DNA of 64,000 bases from DATAFF01 sp963744915 (GTDB lineage: Bacteria > Pseudomonadota > Alphaproteobacteria > Rhizobiales > Aestuariivirgaceae), in the NCBI GenBank assembly GCA_963744915.1, contig CAVUUY010000005.1, positions 49,476-113,475 of the forward strand, written 5' to 3'. This document shows positions 51,688 to 59,351 of the stretch, in pieces (position 1 is the first letter of the stretch; each line of letters begins with the position of its first letter). The notes beneath the pieces are model-generated. The model saw only the letters and a program-made list of their open reading frames with translations. It was not told the origin of the DNA and did no database searches. The translations under genes and the position numbers were made by a program.

Positions 51688-53471
51688 TCGACGACCCCGA
51701 GAAGAGCCAATTCAAGGAGCAAATTGAGGCGGCCGTCAGGGATGCCGAGGAGCTCGTCTTCGAGTCTTCGATAGTTGATCTCAAGGAAGCCGGACTGTCG
51801 CAACGAGAGGCCCTGCTTTCGGTTTGTGATCGGGCCGAGATGTGGCAGTCGCCCGACGGCGATGTCTACGCCTCGGTACCTGTCGAGAACCATGTGGAGC
51901 ATTATGAGCTAGTCTCGCCGGCCTTCCGGAGCTGGATGTTGACGGAGCTTGCTCGGAGCTTTCATCATAACGGTAGGCCTGCGTCGACAACTGAGTCGAC
52001 GGTTAGAGATGCCCGAATGTCGCTCGAGGCGCGCGCGCTTGAGGCCAACCTCAAGCATGCCACTGGACTGCGGGTGGTCGAGCACGAAGGCGTCACCTAC
52101 ATTGATGGTGGTACACCGGACTGGTCGGCCATAGCGATATCGGGAGAAGGATGGGAGATAGTTCCGCGCCCGCCGATTCCTATTTTGCGCGGGAAGAAGG
52201 CAGATGCGTTTCCTGATCCGGCCATGCCGGGCGATTTCGGGCCGCTTCGAGTGCTTCTCGGTCACTTAGACGACAGCACCTTCATTCTTTTCATCTCTTG
52301 GTGCCTAGGAGCTCTATCTGCAGTTGGGCCGTACCCCATTCTCATTCTTGGCGGCGAGCAAGGCTCAGGTAAGAGCACGCTTGCGCGACTGGCGCAGCGG
52401 CTCACTGATCCGACCACCGGCGATCTGTTACAACCGCCGAAAGACGATCGAGATCTGGTCGCGGCAGCGCGGAAGAGACGGGTTCTGGCGTTCGACAATA
52501 TTTCCAGCCTGTCGAGCGATCTGGCTGACAGCCTTTGCAGATTGGCAACGGGCAGCGAGATTGGCGGACGAGCTCTATTCACCGACCATGACACAGCGAC
52601 GTTTTCAGCCTGCCGGCCGATCATACTGAACGGCATCCCCGATCTGGCGGCGCGTGGCGATCTAGCCGAGCGCGCCATAACACTGAGGCTTGGAAAGCTG
52701 AGTACCCTGATAACTGAACGAGATTGGCAGTCACTGGCAAATGCCGCATTACCCAAAGCTTTTGCTGCGTTGCTCGATGCTCTTTCGGTGGGTCTCAGAC
52801 GGCTCAGGGAGGTCCCAACACCAAACACGCGGATGGCCGACTTCGCCCGGTTCATTGTGGCTGCCGAGCCAGCCCTGCCTTGGCCTGAGGGTAGTTTCTT
52901 AGCCGCCTACGAAAGAAATCGCGGAGAGGCTGCCTCAACGTTCATTGAGGGCGATCTCGTTGCCAGCACACTCAGGAGTTTCATGGATGGGCAACCCGAG
53001 GGTTGGCGCGGATACGTGACCGCACTCTGGCGGACACTCGGCGAGCGAGTGCCTTTGGAGGCGAAGCGGCGAGGAGATTGGCCAGCCAATGCACGGTGGT
53101 TTTCTGATCGCCTCAAGCGGGCCCAGCCGGAGCTTCGATCTATTGGTATTGGTTGCGCTGAACATCGCGACAGGCAGGGCGTCCGGTTGACCATCGGGTG
53201 GATAGCTGCACCAGCTGCATTCTCTACAGACTTGGATTTGGAAGCCGAAACTGGAACTGATGCAGCTGGTGTAAATAGTGCGTCTGGTGCACCTGTGCTG
53301 GACAGTGCAGCTAATGTAGCTGGTTCAGCTAGTGTATCTGGTTCAGCTGGTGCGGTGGGTGCAGTTGTTGATGCAGCTAGTGTAGCTAGTGCAGTTAGTT
53401 CATCTGATGATGCGAGTGCAGCTAACAGCCACCCTTCCGCGGGCCACAAGCCCTTCAGGATCGTGATATGA
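51684..53471 (+). CDS. Phage/plasmid-type P-loop ATPase (helicase-like) with repetitive tail
   Basis: A 595-residue protein coupled by ATGA overlap to the primase remnant. Central Walker A GGEQGSGKST (about 223-232) and Walker B RRVLAFDNIS lie in a DUF927/D5-like ATPase of the type that follows Toprim primases in integrated elements, probably the replicative helicase. Residues about 520-580 are an Ala/Ser/Val/Gly repeat (AASVASAV, SGSAGAVGAV) from short DNA repeats at about 53260-53430. Codons in the tail (GTA, AGT, GCT) differ from the rest. Its frame is intact, unlike its neighbours. Confidence 0.75.
   Translation: MIDDPEKSQFKEQIEAAVRDAEELVFESSIVDLKEAGLSQREALLSVCDRAEMWQSPDGDVYASVPVENHVEHYELVSPAFRSWMLTELARSFHHNGRPASTTESTVRDARMSLEARALEANLKHATGLRVVEHEGVTYIDGGTPDWSAIAISGEGWEIVPRPPIPILRGKKADAFPDPAMPGDFGPLRVLLGHLDDSTFILFISWCLGALSAVGPYPILILGGEQGSGKSTLARLAQRLTDPTTGDLLQPPKDDRDLVAAARKRRVLAFDNISSLSSDLADSLCRLATGSEIGGRALFTDHDTATFSACRPIILNGIPDLAARGDLAERAITLRLGKLSTLITERDWQSLANAALPKAFAALLDALSVGLRRLREVPTPNTRMADFARFIVAAEPALPWPEGSFLAAYERNRGEAASTFIEGDLVASTLRSFMDGQPEGWRGYVTALWRTLGERVPLEAKRRGDWPANARWFSDRLKRAQPELRSIGIGCAEHRDRQGVRLTIGWIAAPAAFSTDLDLEAETGTDAAGVNSASGAPVLDSAANVAGSASVSGSAGAVGAVVDAASVASAVSSSDDASAANSHPSAGHKPFRIVI
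53262..53430 (+). repeat. Degenerate short repeats in the ATPase 3' end
   Basis: About 170 bases made of variants of GCAGCTxGTGTA and GCAGTTAGTTCA-like 6/12-base units (for example GCAGCTAGTGTA, GTAGCTAGTGCA). They keep the reading frame and are lower in GC than the rest of the gene. Likely slippage-grown; copy number should vary. Confidence 0.7.
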
Positions 53472-53827
53472 GCGCGGTTCTGGCCCTCAAAACTGCCAGG
53501 GCGGCAGGGCTCACCTTTCACATCGAAGGTGAACATCTGATCCTTGAGGCACCTTCTGCTCCGCCTGCCGATGTCCTCGAGGCAGTATCGCGGCATAAGG
53601 CAGAGATCCTCAACCTGCTGCGCTATGACGTAGCCGGGTGGTCTCCTGAGGATTGGCAGGTCCTCTTCGACGAGCGCGCCGGCATTGCTGAGTATGACGG
53701 TGGGCTTAGCCGGTTAGATGCCGAAATGTACGCATTCGAAGATTGCGTCGATCACTGGCTAGCGCTGCATCTACCGGTCGCACGTGAGCAAGAACACTGC
53801 CTTCGCTGTGGCACTCCCGTCTACTGA
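53468..53827 (+). CDS. TubC_N-like docking-domain protein, C-terminus probably frameshifted
   Basis: A 119-residue protein. The N-terminal 55 residues (KTARAAGLTFHIEGEHLILE, then VLEAVSRHKAEILNLL) match the TubC N-terminal docking domain, which outside synthetase systems occurs in small proteins of integrated elements. The end reads EHCLRCGTPVY. After the stop, the next frame continues DKASVVVTCVGGTMGRLHDG and APTWKNLRRWEARTALRWLL to 53981, which looks like the natural C-terminus of such proteins. A single indel near 53825 would explain this. It overlaps the ATPase stop by 4 bases. Confidence 0.6.
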   Translation: MSAVLALKTARAAGLTFHIEGEHLILEAPSAPPADVLEAVSRHKAEILNLLRYDVAGWSPEDWQVLFDERAGIAEYDGGLSRLDAEMYAFEDCVDHWLALHLPVAREQEHCLRCGTPVY

Positions 53828-54060
53828 TCAGGACAAAGCCAGTGTGGTGGTGACCTGTGTTGGCGGCACTATGGGACGGCTACATGATGGGTGCGCCCCG
53901 ACATGGAAGAATCTGCGGCGATGGGAGGCACGCACCGCCTTGAGGTGGCTTCTTGATTCAAGCAAGAGAGCGGTGAATTGAAAACCGCTGTTGTGGAAAT
54001 AAGTATGATTTGGAAATGGAAATTCTCGAGCAGCAGCTTCAGATACAGGAACGATGCAAG

Positions 54061-54442
54061 ATGACGAACCCAACGGGCAAAGGTGGCTTCCAGAGGGGCC
54101 AGAGCGGCAATCCCGGCGGCCGTCCGAAGCTCCCGGCCGAGATCCGGGAGATGTTTCAGGCCAAGGTCACAGGAGGCTCTCGAAGTGCTGACCCGGTGCC
54201 TGCAGTCAGATGACGACCGCATCGCCATGATGGCCGCTCAAGCCATTCTCGACCGCGGCTATGGCAAGCCGGTGCAATCGATCGATGCCAATATCAATGA
54301 TGATCCGGTTCGCTACATCGTCGAATTGCCCGAGAAGTCTGCAACGACGGAGGAATGGCTGGAAAGCATCAGGCGGGAGGATGCCGGGCGAGCGTTGGTC
54401 ACCGGCGTCGCTGCTGCCGTCGATGACGAGCAAACGCATTAG
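54061..54442 (+). pseudogene. DUF5681 protein, frameshifted
   Basis: The N-terminus from about 54061 (MTNPTGKGGFQRGQSGNPGG) is the DUF5681 motif, found in small proteins near phage terminases and integrated elements. One extra base near 54170-54180 moves the frame: the original AKVT then QEALEVLTRCLQSDDDRIAM continues in the next frame as ILDRGYGKPVQSIDANI and ATTEEWLESIRREDAGR to the stop at 54442. Its 3' end is the source, or a sister copy, of the fragments found at 61.3, 62.6 and 62.9 kb. Confidence 0.8.
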
Positions 54443-54560
54443 GCGGAATCAGAGTCCGCCATGAGCAGAGGCTAAGCCATTGATACTGAGTCAATATCTC
54501 ATCGGCCCTGGCTTCGTGCCCCAACGCTTACCCCAACAGAGGGCAGCGGGAGCAAAGAAA
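54443..54560 (+). repeat. Repeat tail after the DUF5681 gene, left of the IS
   Basis: About 118 bases made of two parts shared with 62.7-62.8 kb and 63.0-63.1 kb: a segment ending CAATATCTCATCG and a segment CCCCAACGCTTACCCCAACA followed by GAGGGCAGCGGGAGCAAAG. At the other loci the palindromic R1 repeat follows at once. Here the IS element comes between, so the IS split this unit. Confidence 0.85.
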
Positions 54561-54576
54561 TGTATGGCCCGTCCCC

Positions 54577-54817
54577 GGTCCGCAAGTGTGTTGTTGATGG
54601 TCTGAAGCGGTCTGCTTCAATGTATCCGGCCTATCTTCCGGAGCCTCGGCTCCTGGCCACGATGGGTATCCGCGCGCCCTGGTTCTGATAAAGCTTACGG
54701 CTTCTGGAGCCATTTTTTTGAACCAGGTTTCCAGAGCGCCGGTGCGACCGTCAGTCCATCATGATCACGCCTCGCAGACGATGGTGAGTTCGTACGCGCC
54801 TCCTCTTTGTCTCTCTC
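54577..54817 (-). ncRNA. Candidate seekRNA/bridge RNA region of the IS1111 element
   Basis: This lies between the transposase stop and the left inverted repeat, where the IS1111 group carries its guide RNA (established for the group). Two stems are visible: GAAGC/GCTTC at 54604-54608 and 54614-54618, and GGAGC/GCTCC at 54640-54644 and 54649-54653. The loop bases that would pair with target and donor were not worked out. Confidence 0.55.
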
Positions 54818-55843
54818 CTAGGCCGTCACTTGGACTGGATGCCGGTAGCTCTGGCCCATCAAGACCGCCCAGGCCATCCTCGCCAGCTTGTTGGCGAGTG
54901 CCACCACGGCCACGTTACGGTGAGCTCGCACAAGAAGCCCCCGCAACCAATGACCAAGCGCATCCCGGCGCTCCATTAAATGAGGCAATGCTGCTCTGGC
55001 GCCATGGATCAACGAGGCACGCAGATGCTTGTTGCCCCGCTTGGAGATGCCGAACAGCCGCTGCTTGCCGCCGGTCGAATGCTCCCGCGGTGTCAGGCCC
55101 AGCCATGCAGCCAGATCGCGGCCCCGTCTGAACCCAGCAGCGTTACCTACTGCCGCAACCAGACCAGTCGCGTTCACCGCTCCGATCCCCGGGATCTCGC
55201 ACAGTCGCCGGCAGGTCTCGTTCTGCTTGGCCAGGCTCACGAGCTCGGCATCGTAGGCCTTGATCCGCTCGTCCAGCTCACGCCATTCTACCCGCAGGTC
55301 CTCGATCAATCGACGAATGCGTGGCGACAGGCCATTGCTCTCTTCGGCGAAGATGCTCGTCAACGCCTTCTCCAGCACATATCTGCGTTGGGGAACTATA
55401 ATCCCCCGTTCCAGCAAGATCGCTCGCAGCTGATTGATCAGAGCCGTGCGATGGCCCACCAGCCGCTGCCGCACCCGATGGATCGTCTGAAGGTCCAGCT
55501 GGGCCTCGGTCTTCAGCGGCACGAACCTCATCGTTGGCCGCTGAACCGCCTCGGCATTGGCTTCGGCGTCCCGGTAGTCGTTCTTGTTGGCCTTGACGAA
55601 AGGCTTGACGTATTGCGGCGGCATGAGCCGCGCCGTGTGCCCCTGCACCTCCAGCGCCCGCCCCAGATGATGCGCCCCGCTGCATGCCTCCATGCCTATC
55701 AAGCAGGGCGGCATGTTTGAGGTCAGAACGAGCAACTGCTGTCGTCTAACCCGGCGGTGCAGCTCGATGCGCCCTTCGCCGTCGAAGCCCACCATGTGAA
55801 CCCAGTTCTTGCCGAGATCCAATCCAAGCGTCACGATCGTCAT
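54818..55843 (-). CDS. IS110-family (IS1111 group) transposase
   Basis: A 341-residue DEDD transposase. The N-terminal RuvC-like domain starts VTLGLDLGKNWVHMVGFDGE with the first Asp. Then come IGMEACSGAHH with Glu, and KANKNDYRDAEANAEAVQRP, whose NDYRDAEA block is typical. The C-terminal Tnp20 domain has IPGIGAVNATGLVAAVGNAA and LGLTPREHSTGGKQRLFGIS, where the Ser acts in recombination. Length and both domains are complete, so it may be active. It acts with the guide RNA to choose target sites. Confidence 0.95.
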   Translation of the reverse strand: MTIVTLGLDLGKNWVHMVGFDGEGRIELHRRVRRQQLLVLTSNMPPCLIGMEACSGAHHLGRALEVQGHTARLMPPQYVKPFVKANKNDYRDAEANAEAVQRPTMRFVPLKTEAQLDLQTIHRVRQRLVGHRTALINQLRAILLERGIIVPQRRYVLEKALTSIFAEESNGLSPRIRRLIEDLRVEWRELDERIKAYDAELVSLAKQNETCRRLCEIPGIGAVNATGLVAAVGNAAGFRRGRDLAAWLGLTPREHSTGGKQRLFGISKRGNKHLRASLIHGARAALPHLMERRDALGHWLRGLLVRAHRNVAVVALANKLARMAWAVLMGQSYRHPVQVTA

Positions 55844-55910
55844 GGTCCGTCTCCTCCTGTGCTAGGCAGAGCCATTCTGGCTCCCAGTGGAGGGGACGGG
55901 CCATCCCATA

Positions 55911-55990
55911 AAGCATGCTTATTGGGTCCCATCCAGACCCCACCCCCGGTCAATCGTGGGAAGTACCGGTACCTCGACGGCCCCTGTTCC
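55911..55990 (+). repeat. R1 repeat, copy A
   Basis: An 80-base copy that starts AAGCATGCTTATTGGGTCCC and contains the exact palindrome GTACCGGTAC at 55963-55972, ending CGACGGCCCCTGTTCC. It is the best-kept copy and stands just right of the IS1111 element, which separated it from the DUF5681 tail. Copies B to G follow to 63.2 kb, all in the same direction. Confidence 0.9.
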
Positions 55991-56385
55991 TTGCTATCGC
56001 TGCGATGACAAGGGTCAGGTTATGAAGGAGGACGCTCTTCTGATTCGACCGGCGATTGAGAGCAGCGAAGACGTGTAAACGGTTGGTGGTAGCATGGGCC
56101 GACTTGGCGCGGGATAATCTTCGTTCTTACGAAAAGCTAAACACCGGGAAATCTGGACTTAACCGATCTTCAAAGGTTACGTTTAACCACGCCAGATCTC
56201 CGCTGCGTAGGTGCGGGTGCTGACGGGATATGTGACGCGACTGTGAAATTGACCCTGTCGCGGTCGAATTTCCCGCCGGTCTCGCTCGTATGGTGTTTTC
56301 TTCCACTGCCTCGATACCGGTTCGAGGGACCGGTCGATGCAGATGCATCGGAAGCACGGCCCTGCGACGAAGAGGCGATTCGCTC
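55991..56385. other. Gap between R1 copy A and the DUF1326 gene
   Basis: No gene is seen. A short open stretch MKEDALLIRPAIESSEDV (about 56022-56078) ends at a stop and has no partner. The 3' part should hold the DUF1326 promoter, since the DUF1326-DUF2182 operon starts at 56386. Confidence 0.4.
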
Positions 56386-57052
56386 ATGTCCCGAAACTGG
56401 CTGATTGAAGGCAAGTATATCGAGTACTGCAGCTGCGATCTCGGTTGCCCTTGCGAGTTCATGGCCGACCCGACGTACGGCCACTGCACTGGTCTAGTGG
56501 GTTTCGAGATCGAGAAAGGCTACTGCGATCAGATCGATCTCAGTGGCTTGAAGGTGCTGGCCACCTTCTACTTCCCGCATGCGATTCATCATGGGCGGGG
56601 TGTTATGCACCCCATCATCGACGAGCGTGCCAGCGAAGAGCAAAGAGAGGCATTGTTCTACATCCTGTCTGGCGCGGACCAGCCGGTCGGCACGATGTTC
56701 CAGATCTTCTCGGTAATAATCGAGACCATCAAGGATCCGCTCTTCGCACCGATCACCTTCGATTGGGACCTGAACAAGAGGCGGGCACGCATCGAGGTAC
56801 CGGGCGCGGTACGCGCCAAGAGCGAGCCGATACGTAATCCGGTCACTGACGAGGAGGCTCAGATCCTCACGGTGCTGCCGAAAGGCTGGGTGTTTCACGA
56901 GGTCGAGAATGTCGCCGGCTTCGCCAAGAGTTCTCGGCCCGATCCGTTTCGACCTGAACCGACGACACAGTTCGATGGGGAATGTCGCCTGGGGGCCGCA
57001 GGGCTTGGTACACAGCTACGACGAATATAAGCAGAAATTCGGCCGACCATAA
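56386..57052 (+). pseudogene. DUF1326 protein, C-terminus shifted at a G run
   Basis: ATG 56386 starts MSRNWLIEGKYIEYCSCDLG, the DUF1326 opening with paired Cys (CSCDLGCPCEF). The body is normal to about residue 197 (PEPTTQFDG). There a run of four G at 56977-56980 breaks the frame: the current frame ends at 57030. The next one reads NVAWGPQGLVHSYDEYKQKF to a stop at 57052, which is the expected DUF1326 end. One extra G explains it. DUF1326 proteins have no known activity but are often encoded with DUF2182, as here. Losing about 20 residues may not abolish function. Confidence 0.8.
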
Positions 57053-57054
57053 CC

Positions 57055-57843
57055 TTGAATTCGACCTGGTCATTGCTGGAAGTGGTACTCCGCCGCGAAA
57101 GGTTGGTGGTTGTCACCGGCGTCTTCATGGTCGTCGCCGGCTCATGGGCCTGGCTGCTACTCGGTGCCGGCACGGGCATGACCCCCATCGACATGACCCG
57201 CATGGCCGGGATGGACGGCTGGCTGATGAAGCCGGCGCAATGGAGCATCGGCTACGCGTTGCTGATGTTCTCCATGTGGTGGGTGATGATGGTGGCCATG
57301 ATGCTTCCCAGTGCTGCGCCGGTGCTGCTGTTGTTTGCCCGCGTCAGCGGTCGAAACAGATTGGACGGTGCGCCTTCGGTCGGCCTATTCGCGGCAGGGT
57401 ACCTTCTCGTCTGGGGCAGCTTCAGCGCTCTCGCGGTGGCGCTACAATGGACGTTGGATACCGCTCGGCTGCTATCGCCCATGCTGGAGACCAGTACACT
57501 CTGGCTGGGCGCCGGCATTCTTATAGCAGCCGGGCTGTGGCAGCTCTCGCCGATGAAATCGGTGTGCCTCCGCCACTGTCGCACGCCGCTCGGCTTCCTG
57601 ATCGGCCATTGGCGCCCGGGCAACTGGGGCGCGCTTCGCATGGGGCTTGCGCATGGCGCGTGGTGTCTGGGCTGCTGCTGGGCCCTTATGACACTGCTGT
57701 TTTTCGGCGGGGTGATGAACCTTTATTGGATCGTCGGGTTGGCAATCTTCGTGCTGCTGGAGAAAACCACCCCGCTCGGCCAATGGCTTGGTCGCATCGC
57801 CGGCATTGTGCTGGTCGCCTGGGGCATGTTGCTCCTCACCTGA
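57055..57843 (+). CDS. DUF2182 integral membrane protein
   Basis: A 262-residue membrane protein with about seven helices, starting at TTG 57055, 2 bases after the natural stop of the DUF1326 gene. The metal-binding-like block AMMLPSAAPVLLLFARV (M-M-L-P-S-A) and ECLRHC-like SVCLRHCRTPLGFL and GLAHGAWCLGCCWALM are the family marks. DUF2182 proteins are described as predicted metal-binding membrane proteins; their role is unknown. It shares the operon with DUF1326, carried between two R1 repeats. Confidence 0.88.
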   Translation: MNSTWSLLEVVLRRERLVVVTGVFMVVAGSWAWLLLGAGTGMTPIDMTRMAGMDGWLMKPAQWSIGYALLMFSMWWVMMVAMMLPSAAPVLLLFARVSGRNRLDGAPSVGLFAAGYLLVWGSFSALAVALQWTLDTARLLSPMLETSTLWLGAGILIAAGLWQLSPMKSVCLRHCRTPLGFLIGHWRPGNWGALRMGLAHGAWCLGCCWALMTLLFFGGVMNLYWIVGLAIFVLLEKTTPLGQWLGRIAGIVLVAWGMLLLT

Positions 57844-57935
57844 ACGCCGAAATTATCGCAAGCAACCTCCTCGAGGAGAAGGCTAAGATCTTTGGGAAGA
57901 TGTGGCCGGGACCGCTCGAATATTGATGGCATCGT

Positions 57936-58838
57936 CTAGACGCTCATAAGATGTTCGACGAACCAGTCGCGTGCCGCACCGCTCGCTGCCGAAAAGTCCT
58001 TGACATAAGCATCAAAGTGTCCGCCACGCAGCAACGTAAGCTTCTTAGGCTCAAGCGCGCGGTTGTATGCCGCTATCGCCTCATCAGCCACGGTCAGATG
58101 ATCGCCCGCCGCGACCACCATCAGAAACGGAGTCGGGCTGATATATTCGATATAGGCACCAGGTTCATACTCGGTGAACAACTCCACCGACTGCAGCGTG
58201 ACTTCGTTTCGCCAAGCCGGGGCGCGCAGCTTGGCAGTCTCGGTAAACCACTCGTAGGAGTCGGGCGTGGGTAGGGCGCACGGGACGGTGGGATCGTTCG
58301 ATACAACGGCAATCATGCCGTGAGGTTTACCGGCGTAGCGGGCCTCCCGATCTCCCACAAACATTTGCTGCACCCCGGCAATCACGTCTGCTCTGATCAG
58401 GCGACGCGCGTTTCGGTGGCCGCTGATCAGCGGCACCTGCGCCACCACGCATTTCACCCGGCGGTCGAGCGCACCGACCACAATTACATGCGCGCCGCTG
58501 TAGCTTGAACCCCAAATGCCGATCCTGCTCTCATCGACCTCGAGAAGCGTGCGACCATAGGTAATGGCGTCCCGATAGTCGGCCACCTGACGCCATGGGT
58601 CGATATGCTGCCGGGGTTCGCCGTCGCTGGCACCAAAGTTGCGATTGTCGAACACAAGGACGCCGAGGCCGGCTGCGGAAAAGACCTCGGCGTATCTATC
58701 GAGATAGTTCTCCTTCAAGGCTGAAAAGCCGTGGGCCATGACGATCGTTGGCACGCGACCGCGCGCTTGATCAGGCAGATACAACCAGCCTCGCAGGGTT
58801 ACCCCGTCCTCAGCTTGAAATTCTATGTCCTTTCGCAT
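57936..58838 (-). CDS. Alpha/beta hydrolase
   Basis: About 300 residues from ATG 58838; GGAGGAGG lies about 6 bases upstream, which favours it over ATG 58859. The nucleophile elbow is GIWGSSYSGAHVIVVGAL (G-S-S-Y-S-G), the acid is in VVAAGDHLTVADEA, and the His in LLRGGHFDAYVKDFS. The oxyanion region is VMAHGFSALKENYLDRYA. It belongs to the dienelactone hydrolase/X-Pro peptidase-like group, acting on an ester or acyl bond; substrate unknown. It reads against the DUF2182 gene and lies in the same R1-bounded segment. Confidence 0.87.
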   Translation of the reverse strand: MRKDIEFQAEDGVTLRGWLYLPDQARGRVPTIVMAHGFSALKENYLDRYAEVFSAAGLGVLVFDNRNFGASDGEPRQHIDPWRQVADYRDAITYGRTLLEVDESRIGIWGSSYSGAHVIVVGALDRRVKCVVAQVPLISGHRNARRLIRADVIAGVQQMFVGDREARYAGKPHGMIAVVSNDPTVPCALPTPDSYEWFTETAKLRAPAWRNEVTLQSVELFTEYEPGAYIEYISPTPFLMVVAAGDHLTVADEAIAAYNRALEPKKLTLLRGGHFDAYVKDFSAASGAARDWFVEHLMSV

Positions 58839-59351
58839 CGATGCCTCCTCCAGGATCAACCCGCCGAGGATTGCAAGTACAAAGCACGGACGGGTCTAGG
58901 CCATTCTAGTTCATTCAGACAGCCGTTCGTTTCGCAATGTTCGACGACGGCGGAATGGTTAGCTGATCTGGCATTCCGTGGGTAGGGTTGAGGGGTATCA
59001 AGCAAGATGTTGATATCAATTGCCTTTCACCATCACGTCTACTGACTGGCGATCAGCTCAAAGCATGCTTATCGGGCCCCATCTATATATGCCCCGGCAT
59101 CGATTGTCGGAAGGTACCCGTACCTAGATGGTTCCAGTTCCATACCTCTCGGCTTCCTTACGCTGGAAATCCCCATGCTGTCGGCGACCTTTACATGGAT
59201 CGTGGGGGTGCCAAACAATAAGCGGAAAGCGCCTCAATTGCCGGCACCACAATGCGAAACGCTGAACGCGAAAGAATTTGATTGGTGCCGGACTGATCTG
59301 GCTCGAAATACTCTGTCGATGAACACAGTTTCTCTATCTGGTGAGGAAGCC
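58839..59351. other. Intergenic stretch containing R1 copy B
   Basis: No gene is seen apart from the repeat copy at 59061-59141. It should hold the promoter of the divergent hydrolase gene on the left and of the monooxygenase gene on the right. Confidence 0.5.
59061..59141 (+). repeat. R1 repeat, copy B
   Basis: Starts AAGCATGCTTATCGGGCCCC and ends GATGGTTCCAGTTCC. The central palindrome is changed to GGTACCCGTACC. It separates the hydrolase segment from the monooxygenase segment. Confidence 0.85.

Larger units (their letters stand above)
54561..55909 (-). mobile_element. IS110-family element of the IS1111 group
   Basis: About 1.35 kb with one transposase. ATGGCCCGTCCCC at 54564-54576 and GGGGACGGGCCAT at 55892-55904 are 13-base inverted repeats a few bases inside the ends, the mark of the IS1111 group (IS110 group members lack them). 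No target duplication is seen. It interrupts a repeat unit: GGGAGCAAAGAAA on the left continues as AAGCATGCTTATTGGG on the right. The 241-base non-coding stretch after the transposase stop is where IS1111 elements encode their guide (seek/bridge) RNA. Confidence 0.88.

Noticed and set aside
54436..54460. Right attachment site of the tRNA-Ser island at the TCCGCCA in the repeat tail
   Set aside because: Only 7 bases match the tRNA 3' end, and the same bases occur in other tail copies. A real site should repeat a longer piece of the tRNA end.
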